Part shown: positions 1-7,749 of the stretch, piece after piece
Position numbering within the stretch: the stretch's first letter is position 1
Layout of the letters: every line of letters begins with the position of its first letter
Assembly: GCA_902779565.1 (NCBI GenBank)
Contig: CACZCD010000016.1
Coordinates: 1-49,932, forward strand
DNA length: 49,932 bases
Source of the DNA: an uncultured bacterium
GTDB taxonomy: Bacteria > Verrucomicrobiota > Kiritimatiellia > RFP12 > UBA1067
Reading direction: 5' to 3'
Notes under the pieces: model-generated
What the model saw: the letters and a program-made list of their open reading frames with translations, nothing else
Told to the model about the DNA's origin: nothing
Database searches by the model: none
Program-made: the position numbers and the translations under genes

Positions 1-2497
1 CATGCTGCACATACGTTCCGTATGCGTTGCGGCCCACATAGAACCTGTCCGACACGAAGTGGCCTCCGAACACCTCGGCACAGCCCTCGACAACAAGATC
101 CCCCAGACTTCTGAAGTACCCGTCGCGCATTGTGAAGGATGCCACCTTGCCGCTGGAATATCCAAACGACACGCTTCCCGTCACGCACGCATCACCGGCA
201 ATCTCGAACACGGAGCGCCCAACCGTATTCGTGAGCCTTAAGCCCAGTCCTTCCGCCCGCGAACTGCCGCCGACCACAAGCCGCCCCTGCTCGTTCGTTA
301 TGGTCCAGCTCCCGTTCAGGGCGGCAAGCACCGCATCGCCCGCGCCAATCTTGCGGATGGCACCGGATGTACCCTCAAGCCTTGCGTTCACGGTAAGCGG
401 CAGCAACGCATCCGCATTGTCGAGAAGAAGCTCGTCCGATGTCACGTCCCCTTCCCCCGCCGCCGTGCCGATGGTGAACGCACCGGACGTCGCCGTACGC
501 GCAAGCGTCGAAGCAGCAAGCGTCTTCCCGGGGAGCGAGACCGTCGCGTCCGCGAACGCCTTCTGGACGAGCGCACCCACCTCGACCGAATCCGCCGCGA
601 GCGTAATCGGGCCGGTGTCGCCATCGGTGGTGATTCCCGTAATTTCTCCCGCATTGTCCGTGACAACGCCGCCGCGTGCGACGATCTCCACAGTTGCCGC
701 GTAGCCGTCCACAGAAACCAGCCTGCCATCCGCCCCAAACGTCGCGGGCGATCCGTTCACCGTAACGCTGGCTGGCGTCGTTCCGGCGGCGGCGGCGCAC
801 ACGATGCGAACCCTCGGCCCGACCGCAAAGTCAAGCGTGCCGGAATTGGCGAGCGCCGGAGCGGACTGGAGGTTGAGCGTCACGCCCTCCTCCACCACCA
901 CCGTGGCCGCGCCGCCATCGGCCGTTATCGCGGCGACGGTCTGCGCAACGGTCCCTTCCGCCGACCTCTCGAACCTGAGCGTCGCTCCCTTGGAGACGGC
1001 AATTCCCGAAGACGAGGCAAGAGAACTGGTCGCGCCGACTGCAAGCGTTCCGGCGCTTACGGTTGTTGCGCCGCCGAAGGTGTTGGCACCGGTCAGGCGC
1101 CAAAGCCCGGCGCCCGTCTTTGCAAGGTTCAGGAGCGATGGATCGGCAAAGTCTTCGCCCAAAGCCGTTGCGAGGATCGCATCATGTCCCGTGCCGTTCG
1201 ACAGCGTAAGCGTTGTGGCGACGCCAGCCCCGTTCTGGACGATGTCCGAAGCGACGGTCCAAGGCCCCGTGCCGCCCTGAAGCAGGGTGCCGGCGGCGGA
1301 AGCGACGTTGGTGATGACGATGGTGCGCGTCGTCGTCTCGCCCGCGCCCGTGTACTTCAGCGTGCCGCCCGCGCTGAGGAACACGTTCGTGCCGGAACCG
1401 AGATTCGTCTTCTCCCCATCCGCGCCGATCGACGCGGCGGCCAGAACAGACTTGCCCGGCACGATGAACGCGCCGGCGGTCTTCATGTCTCCCTTGAACT
1501 CCAGAACGCCGTTCCCCGACATCCGTATCGTGTGGTCCTTCGCACGGGCCAGCGAATAGGTGTTCGTGATGGATACGGCGCATTCGACCGCGAGGTACTT
1601 CATGGTTGCCGGGGATGTGTCGAAAGAGAACTGCGTGCGATCGTCATGCGTCGGCGAACCCGTCGGGCGAAGCTCTCCGCCGCCGAATATCCGGCAATCC
1701 TTGCTGATGGAGGTAAAGCCGTCGGGGTTCTGGTAGTAGAACGAGAGGAATGCGCCCTCCTCGATCTCGATCTCGGGTGTCCCGCCCAACGATATGCTCC
1801 GGATACCCGGCATGTTCCCCCCGATTGTGATCTTGCCTGTCGTGTTGAAGTTTATGTAGATGAGGTTGGAGGATGGCCTGTTGTTGACCTTCATAACCCC
1901 CTGGTCTATGCGGAAAGGCCCCGTTCCGGCAAAGGCGATTCTCGGCATGTTCCAAGTTTTTGTAAAGGATGGCGGCGTATCCAGACATCCTATCGCCCCC
2001 ACGAAAAGCTCACCGGCTGCGTTGTTGGAGTACTTTACGTAATTGTTCGCGTTCCATACCTGATATGTACACCCTTCGCCGAGCGACGCGACGCTGTTGA
2101 TACGCGGCATGTTCACGACGCTCGCCTCCACGGTGAACACGCCTCTCAGCCGCAGCGGGAACTTCTGCGATATCCCCGTCCCGAAGACGATCTGCGGCGT
2201 ATCCGCGCCACGCACGATCACGTTGGAGATGGAGTGGAGTCCGTCAAGGTTGATGGTCGTGCGCGTCACGGCGCCCTCGAACAGCGCCGTGGCGTTCTCC
2301 ACGTCGAAGTTCGCCCAGTCCGTATCGTTGTCGCCGCTCTTTGCGACGCCCGGGCACCTGTCGGCAATCTCGTTGCCGGAATCAACCCAGTTGAGGCGGT
2401 TGGTCCAGTATTCGTCCTGCGCGCCGGTCCATTTGTACGTCTCGGCATAGATCGAAATGGATGCCATGCCAAACATCGCCACCAGAACTTTTCTCAT
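1..2497 (-). CDS. Secreted β-strand-repeat (PATR-type) protein, 3' end outside window
   Basis: The gene is still open at the left edge, so only about 830 N-terminal residues are visible. I chose ATG 2497 over the in-frame ATG at 2503 because an AAAGGAA ribosome-binding site is well spaced only for 2497. It begins with the signal peptide MRKVLVAMFGMASISIYA and a Trp/Asn-rich opening (ETYKWTGAQDEYW). Around 1020-1140 it reads LAKTGAGLWRLTGANTF followed by GGATTVSAGTLAVGA, a textbook autotransporter-associated β-strand repeat (TIGR02601/PF12951 type). Gly/Thr/Val-rich β-helix-like sequence fills the rest, with several segments of the form GGTLKYTGAG. Such proteins are exported and usually form long surface β-solenoids; the ligand is unknown. 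It has its own promoter, 45 bases after the stop of the large GH42-like gene, so it probably belongs to the same glycan locus. Whether a barrel or sorting domain ends the protein cannot be seen. Confidence 0.85.
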   Translation of the reverse strand, partial: MRKVLVAMFGMASISIYAETYKWTGAQDEYWTNRLNWVDSGNEIADRCPGVAKSGDNDTDWANFDVENATALFEGAVTRTTINLDGLHSISNVIVRGADTPQIVFGTGISQKFPLRLRGVFTVEASVVNMPRINSVASLGEGCTYQVWNANNYVKYSNNAAGELFVGAIGCLDTPPSFTKTWNMPRIAFAGTGPFRIDQGVMKVNNRPSSNLIYINFNTTGKITIGGNMPGIRSISLGGTPEIEIEEGAFLSFYYQNPDGFTSISKDCRIFGGGELRPTGSPTHDDRTQFSFDTSPATMKYLAVECAVSITNTYSLARAKDHTIRMSGNGVLEFKGDMKTAGAFIVPGKSVLAAASIGADGEKTNLGSGTNVFLSAGGTLKYTGAGETTTRTIVITNVASAAGTLLQGGTGPWTVASDIVQNGAGVATTLTLSNGTGHDAILATALGEDFADPSLLNLAKTGAGLWRLTGANTFGGATTVSAGTLAVGATSSLASSSGIAVSKGATLRFERSAEGTVAQTVAAITADGGAATVVVEEGVTLNLQSAPALANSGTLDFAVGPRVRIVCAAAAGTTPASVTVNGSPATFGADGRLVSVDGYAATVEIVARGGVVTDNAGEITGITTDGDTGPITLAADSVEVGALVQKAFADATVSLPGKTLAASTLARTATSGAFTIGTAAGEGDVTSDELLLDNADALLPLTVNARLEGTSGAIRKIGAGDAVLAALNGSWTITNEQGRLVVGGSSRAEGLGLRLTNTVGRSVFEIAGDACVTGSVSFGYSSGKVASFTMRDGYFRSLGDLVVEGCAEVFGGHFVSDRFYVGRNAYGTYVQH

Positions 2498-2524
2498 CGT
2501 CATTTCCTTTCTTTCAACGGTTGC

Positions 2525-2533
2525 ATTATATCA
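2525..2533 (-). promoter_or_regulatory. Extended -10 promoter for the β-strand-repeat gene at 2497
   Basis: On the minus strand this reads TGATATAAT inside TTTTGATATAAT, a perfect extended -10 element. It lies about 28 bases before the start codon and just after the stop of the upstream gene (2543). No convincing -35 hexamer is present. The same TTTTGATATAAT string precedes the gene at 25803. Confidence 0.6.
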
Positions 2534-2542
2534 AAACTTCGC

Positions 2543-5500
2543 TTACCGCGTGATTTCCGCAACGCGGCTTTCGCCCGTCAGCACGTCCGTCGCCTCGATC
2601 CGCCACGCGCCTTTCGCATCCGACTTCGCGAACGGGATCGTCATCGTCGCCTGGCCATCCTTCACGACGACCTTCCGCGAATAGTACCACGCCTCGGTAC
2701 CCGACGGATCGAACACCTTCACCCGCACCACGGTATCGACCGTTCCCGGTTCCCCATTCCCCGTTCCCCGTTCCCCATACCTGATACGCACATCCGCCCC
2801 GTTCGCCGAGACCGCCATCTTCGGCTCCGTGTCTAAAAGTTCGAACGCATACGCCCGCCCCTTCGAGAGCGGCAGGCGGAAGCGGTCGCCCTGCCCGATC
2901 TTTTGTCCGGAAACGAGATCGTAGAGATGTCCTTTCTTCGGGAACACGAAATCCACCAGACGCGATCCCTTCTTCTCGTTCGAGACGACGCACCAGACCG
3001 GCTCTCCGTGCCGTCCAATGCGCGGCCAAACGGAGACGAGCCGTACGCGCGAACCGTCCACCGCGTCGCGAATCAAGAGGCGCGGCGCGCCCACGACGGT
3101 GGCGAGCGCCTTTTCGAGCCGATCCTGCTCGGCGGCGATGGCGGCGGCGTTCTTTTCGTCGCCCGGGTATTCCAGTGCCTTGAGATAGCCGATCTCCGGC
3201 GTCTCGGCAAGCATCGTCACGCACCCGGCGAGCGGCGAGACCTTGCGCGGACGGCAGTTCGCCTCGCGCCGCGCCGGAACGCCCTCGGCCAGCACAGCGC
3301 CGCCCTTCGCCGCAAAGCGTTTCACGGCGGCGATTTCGCCGTCGCCCATCGCGCAGGCGTCAGCGAGGATCAGCGCCTTGTAGGCGCGCTTCTCGAACGT
3401 GCCATCCGCAAGCTGCTCGTAGGAGACGAAATCGAAGTCGTAGCCGAGATGCCGCAGAAGCGCGATGTATTTCTCGCGCAGCGCGTTGTGATCCTTCATG
3501 CGGTTCTCGAAGAACGCCGCACGGATGGATGCCTGCGAGTAAAGGATGGCGATCGGCGGTTTGTTGAGAAGGTTGTTGAGGAAGTGCTTGCCGACGCCGG
3601 CGGCAACGCGGTCCATGCCCGGCTTCGCGTCACGGTAGCCGCTGCTCCACGTCCAGTCGGGGTTGAAGATCGAAAGGTCGTGGAAGCCCATGATGCCGCG
3701 GCAGCCGTTGAAGAGCGTCAGCCAAACGCCGATCGCGGCACGGTTGCCCTGACTCGAATAGCCCCAGTTCCACGGCATGAAATCGCCTTTGGGATTGAAG
3801 GAGCGGTGAATATCGACCTGTCCGCCCACGCCGTAACTGAGGGCACCGCCGAGCACGTTGACCTGCTTCCACCAGTCCATGCCGCCGTAGGCGGTCGGCG
3901 GCTGGGTTCCGGAAATCGACGTCCCCACGTTCGGATCCTCCGCCTGGAATATCTTACGCGCGTAGTCAAGCGAGTTGGCAAGCCTTCCGTCCATGAACTC
4001 CAGATGGTCTGCCCACCCGGCCACATGCCGCTCGCCGCCCGGCGCCCACACCTCCTGACGCGTGAATGGCACCACGGCCTCCCAATCCTTGAAATCCGTC
4101 TCCCACGCGGCGTTGAGCGCAGCGAGCGTCCCATACCGCTCCTTGAGGAACTTGCGGAATTCGGCGAGGCAGTGCGGCGAGAAGCAGAAGTCGATCGGCG
4201 TGCCGCCGTAGCCGGTAAGGGACTGCTCGTCGCCGAACCACACGTAGCGGATGCCGAGATTGGCGATGCGCTGCGCCACGGCGGAAAGATCCTTCTTCTG
4301 CCGCGCGAAGAACGCGGGATCGGAAAGGCACGTCTTCCGCACGAGCGTCATCTTATCGCCCGTCTTGGAATATTCCGCCGGCTCCGTGCTCCTGCCGAGA
4401 CCTGCCCCCGAAAGGATCGTCGGCTCGAATCCGTGGCGCATCGCGAAGTCGATGGCCATGCGCCACTGGTTGGCGATGTTGGCAGAAAGGTTCATCTCGC
4501 GAAAGAGTTTCGCGAACTCGGGCCAAAGATACTCGCGGAGGCGCTCGCCCGTCCAGAGGCCGAACGTGAAATCGTCGTGCGGCCACTTCGTCGGATCGGG
4601 ACGGGCACGGATCTCGGCGCGGAGACGGTCAATCTCCTTCCCACCATCCATCAGCCTCGCCGTCGTCTCGTACATGCGCGCGGGCAGCTCGTTGGAGATC
4701 ATGAAATCGGCGGCGACTTCGGCGGCGGCGGGCAAGACCTTCTCGTCCAAAAGCCGCCCGAACGAATCGCGGAACTCAAACCGCACGGACTTGCCGGCGA
4801 CATCGCCCGAAACGGACGCCTTCAGTTTCACCGTATCGCCATCCCGGTACGCGCCGCCCTTGGCCGCATCGCGGTCGGCCGCAAACGAGGCGAGCGATGC
4901 AGCCGGACGATTCTCAAACGCCCATGCACCCCACGTCATCACGCGCCCATCTCCGTCGCGTAGCACGGCCTCAAACGCGAGTGGTCCCGAATATGGCGCA
5001 AGGCCGTCGAGCGACAAGTCGCGTACCGTCGCACCGACCTTCAGCGAAATGGATTCGTTTCCTTGCGCAAGGACTCGTCCGAAACGGTCGCGCACCGTCC
5101 ACTTGAGAACACCATTGGCGTCTGCACGTACGACAATGCCAAAATGGGCGCGGACTTTGGAGACCATTGTGCTTCCAACCTTTGCGTGCGACACTTGTAT
5201 TCCGACCTTCCTGAACGCCGCCGGCATCTCGACGTTCGTCGCGCGCAGGAGGCACTTCGCGATGAGCGAATAGTAGTATTCGACCGGCGCGGCATGGTCG
5301 GGATAGTAGTCCCTCAAATTCGGCGTGATGCCCGTCGTGTTGTTCAAGGCGCCGAAGATCGCCGCGTACGGAAGATGGATGACGCGGCCCTTGCCAAGCG
5401 CGTTCTCGGTGAGCCAAGGTGAGTCCCCCGCCTTGGCGTGGACGGTCGCGCCGTCCGCCTTGAACGCATACGACGGCTCGGCGCCGAGCAGCCCAAACGG

Positions 5501-7591
5501 GACATCCGCGAATGCCTCGCCCACCGCCGTCGGCGCAAGGCGCACCATCTTCGGCGCACAGCCGGTGCGGAAGATCTCGGGTTCGTCGCGATCCTGCCCA
5601 ATCCACACAAGTCCGCAACCCGCCTTCACTTTCTCAAGAATCAGCTTCTTCGCCGCCTTCGGGAAAATCTCCCACGGAAGCCCGCCCACGAGAATCGCGT
5701 CCGCATCCTTCTTCAGCGTCTTGATCAGATTCTCCTCCACGTCGGCGGTGGAAAGCGAACCGAAATAGTCGCCGTTGTCGTAGATGGGGTTCGAGATCGT
5801 GCGCTGCTTGGGCCGGTTGCGGTAGTAGTGGAGCGCGATGGAGGTGGTGAGCAGTTCGCAGTCAAAGCGGTCCGCAAAGAAGCCGAGCTCCACATTGTCT
5901 CCCACGCCCGTGAGGGCGATCACGCGCATCTTCTTCGCCGCGAGCGGCTTGGCGAACGGCACGCACACCTGATGGGGAAGATTCGTGTAGCACGTGAGGT
6001 CGAAGCTCTTCATGTCGCTCGTGCGGCTCGCCTCCGTTGGCGCGAGCGTCCACGCCCCCTCTTTCGGCGGCGCTTCGAGGCGGCACACCTCTTTGCCGTC
6101 CTTCTCGAGGATCACGGTCGTCGCGTCCGCCTTGAACGTGCGGACTTCGCCCGGCTTCGCGAACGTCAGCTCCACCGTCTTGCCGTCCGCCTTCGCCGTC
6201 ACCTTGCCGCGCCGCGAGTTGAACACCTTCACCGTGCCGCCGACAATCTCGCCCACCAGTCCGCCGCCTGCGCCGGACACCTTCGAAAGCCCCTTGAAAG
6301 CTATCACCTCGGTCGGCACCGAATACGACTTCCCGTTGTCGATCGACACGGGGATCATCCGCCACTCAAGCGTCGGCACAACATCGGACGCGAGCCAGCT
6401 GTAGAAGCTCTTCACCTCCTTGAACGGCATCGTCACCGCGACGCCACGCCCAAGGTCGTCCACCGCCGCCATCCAGCCGCGCGACGGGTGGTGGATCCAC
6501 CGCTCCTGCGGACGCTTGTCGCGCTCGATCTCCACGATTCCTTCGTCCGAGGGGTAGTAGTAGGAGCACAGCCGCCCGTTGATGCCGAGCGTGGTGTGGA
6601 TGAGCAGTCCGTATATCTGCGCGCTCATCGCGTCCGGCAGGTTGCCGAACTCGTAATCGACCCTGAATGCCGTGGAATCGTCGTAGAGCGTGTACTTCTT
6701 ATCGATCACGAGGAAGTCCGTGCCGCCGCCCTGCGCGTTGCCGCGCGCCTCCAGACCGCAGAAACCGTCTCCGCTGAACGGCTTCAGCGTGAACGGCTTC
6801 TTGAGGTAGAACCACTTGTTGCCGCGCCGCGACCAGTCAAACTCGCTGAACGTTCCAGCGTCGGGCTTCACGTTCGTAAGCTCCGCGTCGAGGAACTTCG
6901 ACCGGAGACTCAGCACGCGTCCGCCGAGCGGCGAAACCAGCATCTCGAACTGCCCATTCTCCACCTTCGTCAGGTTCCCCGGCAGCGCCGCCCTCGCTGC
7001 CGCAATGTCGGTTTCCTTTGCGGCAGGCGGCGCGGCTTCCTTACGCAAAGGGCTGGGGGGCTTTGCGTTCTCTGTGTTCTTTGCGGCTAAAACCGCTCCC
7101 GCCTTGCCGTCATCAAGCACGATTTCCGATAGTGCGCCCCACGCATGGGTCTTCACCACCACCTTCACCTTCACCGCCTTCGCCGCCACCGGCACGCGCA
7201 GGGTGAGGTTCGTGCACGACGCATCGATCACCGGCGGCTTGCCGCTGTACTTCGAAATCGGCACCGGCACGGACTTCGGCTTGTCGTATTCGCCGGAGCC
7301 GTCCGCATCCACCGCCACCTCCACCTCGTGCATCAGGTACCAGTTCGTCGTTTTCTTGACCGTCACCACGACCTCGGCGATCTCGGTTGCCGCCGGCAGC
7401 TCGCACACCACCACGCCCTGCGGTCCCTTCCAGTACGCAGAAGTCTTCAGGTTGCCGTCATTGATCGCGCCGCTCTTCGTTTCGGTCACCTTCTGCGGCG
7501 AGAGGATTCTGTACGTGTACGCCACCGGTGCCGCGCCGCACGCCAGCGCACACATCGCCGCCGAAAAACACAAAAAGCCTCTGATTCTCAT
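2543..7591 (-). CDS. Very large secreted GH42-like multidomain glycosidase candidate
   Basis: This is a 1682-residue exported protein. It begins with a signal peptide ending near residue 20 (CALACGAAPVAYTY); the ATG follows a strong GGAGAGGGAGGAAT site. Residues about 22-160 form a discoidin-like β-sandwich. Residues about 200-480 look like a mutarotase/glycosidase β-sandwich. Residues about 550-790 resemble a ThuA/GATase-like α/β domain, then come Ig-like sandwiches. From about 1000 (WPHDDFTFGLW) there is a TIM barrel like GH42/GH-A β-galactosidases, with FGDEQSL (E1122) as likely acid/base. A trimerisation-like domain follows (KALILADACAMGDGEIAAV). Substrate is unknown; a β-galactosidase-type activity is inference. 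Residues about 169-177 and 1606-1617 are encoded by 9-base and 7-base tandem repeats. The gene has its own promoter at 7624. Confidence 0.72.
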   Translation of the reverse strand: MRIRGFLCFSAAMCALACGAAPVAYTYRILSPQKVTETKSGAINDGNLKTSAYWKGPQGVVVCELPAATEIAEVVVTVKKTTNWYLMHEVEVAVDADGSGEYDKPKSVPVPISKYSGKPPVIDASCTNLTLRVPVAAKAVKVKVVVKTHAWGALSEIVLDDGKAGAVLAAKNTENAKPPSPLRKEAAPPAAKETDIAAARAALPGNLTKVENGQFEMLVSPLGGRVLSLRSKFLDAELTNVKPDAGTFSEFDWSRRGNKWFYLKKPFTLKPFSGDGFCGLEARGNAQGGGTDFLVIDKKYTLYDDSTAFRVDYEFGNLPDAMSAQIYGLLIHTTLGINGRLCSYYYPSDEGIVEIERDKRPQERWIHHPSRGWMAAVDDLGRGVAVTMPFKEVKSFYSWLASDVVPTLEWRMIPVSIDNGKSYSVPTEVIAFKGLSKVSGAGGGLVGEIVGGTVKVFNSRRGKVTAKADGKTVELTFAKPGEVRTFKADATTVILEKDGKEVCRLEAPPKEGAWTLAPTEASRTSDMKSFDLTCYTNLPHQVCVPFAKPLAAKKMRVIALTGVGDNVELGFFADRFDCELLTTSIALHYYRNRPKQRTISNPIYDNGDYFGSLSTADVEENLIKTLKKDADAILVGGLPWEIFPKAAKKLILEKVKAGCGLVWIGQDRDEPEIFRTGCAPKMVRLAPTAVGEAFADVPFGLLGAEPSYAFKADGATVHAKAGDSPWLTENALGKGRVIHLPYAAIFGALNNTTGITPNLRDYYPDHAAPVEYYYSLIAKCLLRATNVEMPAAFRKVGIQVSHAKVGSTMVSKVRAHFGIVVRADANGVLKWTVRDRFGRVLAQGNESISLKVGATVRDLSLDGLAPYSGPLAFEAVLRDGDGRVMTWGAWAFENRPAASLASFAADRDAAKGGAYRDGDTVKLKASVSGDVAGKSVRFEFRDSFGRLLDEKVLPAAAEVAADFMISNELPARMYETTARLMDGGKEIDRLRAEIRARPDPTKWPHDDFTFGLWTGERLREYLWPEFAKLFREMNLSANIANQWRMAIDFAMRHGFEPTILSGAGLGRSTEPAEYSKTGDKMTLVRKTCLSDPAFFARQKKDLSAVAQRIANLGIRYVWFGDEQSLTGYGGTPIDFCFSPHCLAEFRKFLKERYGTLAALNAAWETDFKDWEAVVPFTRQEVWAPGGERHVAGWADHLEFMDGRLANSLDYARKIFQAEDPNVGTSISGTQPPTAYGGMDWWKQVNVLGGALSYGVGGQVDIHRSFNPKGDFMPWNWGYSSQGNRAAIGVWLTLFNGCRGIMGFHDLSIFNPDWTWSSGYRDAKPGMDRVAAGVGKHFLNNLLNKPPIAILYSQASIRAAFFENRMKDHNALREKYIALLRHLGYDFDFVSYEQLADGTFEKRAYKALILADACAMGDGEIAAVKRFAAKGGAVLAEGVPARREANCRPRKVSPLAGCVTMLAETPEIGYLKALEYPGDEKNAAAIAAEQDRLEKALATVVGAPRLLIRDAVDGSRVRLVSVWPRIGRHGEPVWCVVSNEKKGSRLVDFVFPKKGHLYDLVSGQKIGQGDRFRLPLSKGRAYAFELLDTEPKMAVSANGADVRIRYGERGTGNGEPGTVDTVVRVKVFDPSGTEAWYYSRKVVVKDGQATMTIPFAKSDAKGAWRIEATDVLTGESRVAEITR
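2742..2776 (-). repeat. Heptamer tandem repeat (TTCCCCR) inside the GH42-like gene
   Basis: Five consecutive 7-base units read on the plus strand GTTCCCG, GTTCCCC, ATTCCCC, GTTCCCC, GTTCCCC. Because 7 is not a multiple of 3, the reading frame cycles and the array encodes a Gly/Glu/Arg/Thr/Asn-rich linker (around RYGERGTGNGEPGT). It lies between two C-terminal β-sandwich segments, where a flexible linker would be tolerated. Confidence 0.8.
7043..7087 (-). repeat. 9-base tandem repeat with perfect 8-bp inverted repeat, in coding sequence
   Basis: Three 9-base units (CTTTGCGTT, CTCTGTGTT, CTTTGCGGC) occupy 7061-7087. The first unit also pairs with ACGCAAAG at 7043-7050 to make a perfect 8-bp inverted repeat around a 10-base G-rich spacer. 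The segment is in frame in the GH42-like gene and encodes a Lys/Asn/Ala/Pro linker (AAKNTENAK) right after the discoidin-like domain. Confidence 0.75.
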
Positions 7592-7623
7592 ATTCCTCCC
7601 TCTCCTTAAGTTTTACGCGCAAT

Positions 7624-7632
7624 ATTCTATCA
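7624..7632 (-). promoter_or_regulatory. Extended -10 promoter for the GH42-like gene
   Basis: On the minus strand the string TTTTGATAGAAT holds a TGA-TAGAAT extended -10 element. It lies 33 bases before the start codon at 7591 and shares the TTTTGATA prefix with the promoters at 2525 and 25937. No clear -35 element is visible. Confidence 0.55.
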
Positions 7633-7701
7633 AAACACCCGCCCCAAAAACAATTATTATCATACCCTTCCACTTCCATGGTGTCACCCGATGGAATCTA
7701 C

Positions 7702-7738
7702 AGGGTCTGTCCCCGCGAGAATCGAAGCGTTCGACCCT
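7702..7738 (-). terminator. Possible hairpin after the GH123-type gene (weak)
   Basis: AGGGTC (7702-7707) pairs with GACCCT (7733-7738), and an alternative inner hairpin is TCGAA-GCG-TTCGA (7722-7734). It lies just past the stop codon at 7750 of the last gene of the long operon and before the promoter at 7624. There is no immediate U-tract, so a terminator role is uncertain. Confidence 0.3.
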
Positions 7739-7749
7739 CTATCGCATCG

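Noticed and set aside
1184-2836. Long plus-strand open frame (about 550 codons) opposite the β-strand-repeat gene
   Set aside because: The minus strand carries a signal peptide, ribosome-binding site and PATR motifs; the plus frame gives an Arg/His-rich sequence typical of the antisense of high-GC genes.
2903-7090. Plus-strand open frames of 686 and 550 codons opposite the 1682-residue gene
   Set aside because: They have no ribosome-binding sites or motifs, and are Arg/Leu/His-rich shadows of a clear minus-strand gene.
7722-7734. T-arm-like TCGAA-GCG-TTCGA that might belong to a tRNA
   Set aside because: No acceptor or anticodon stem can be built around it, and the loop is only 3 bases.
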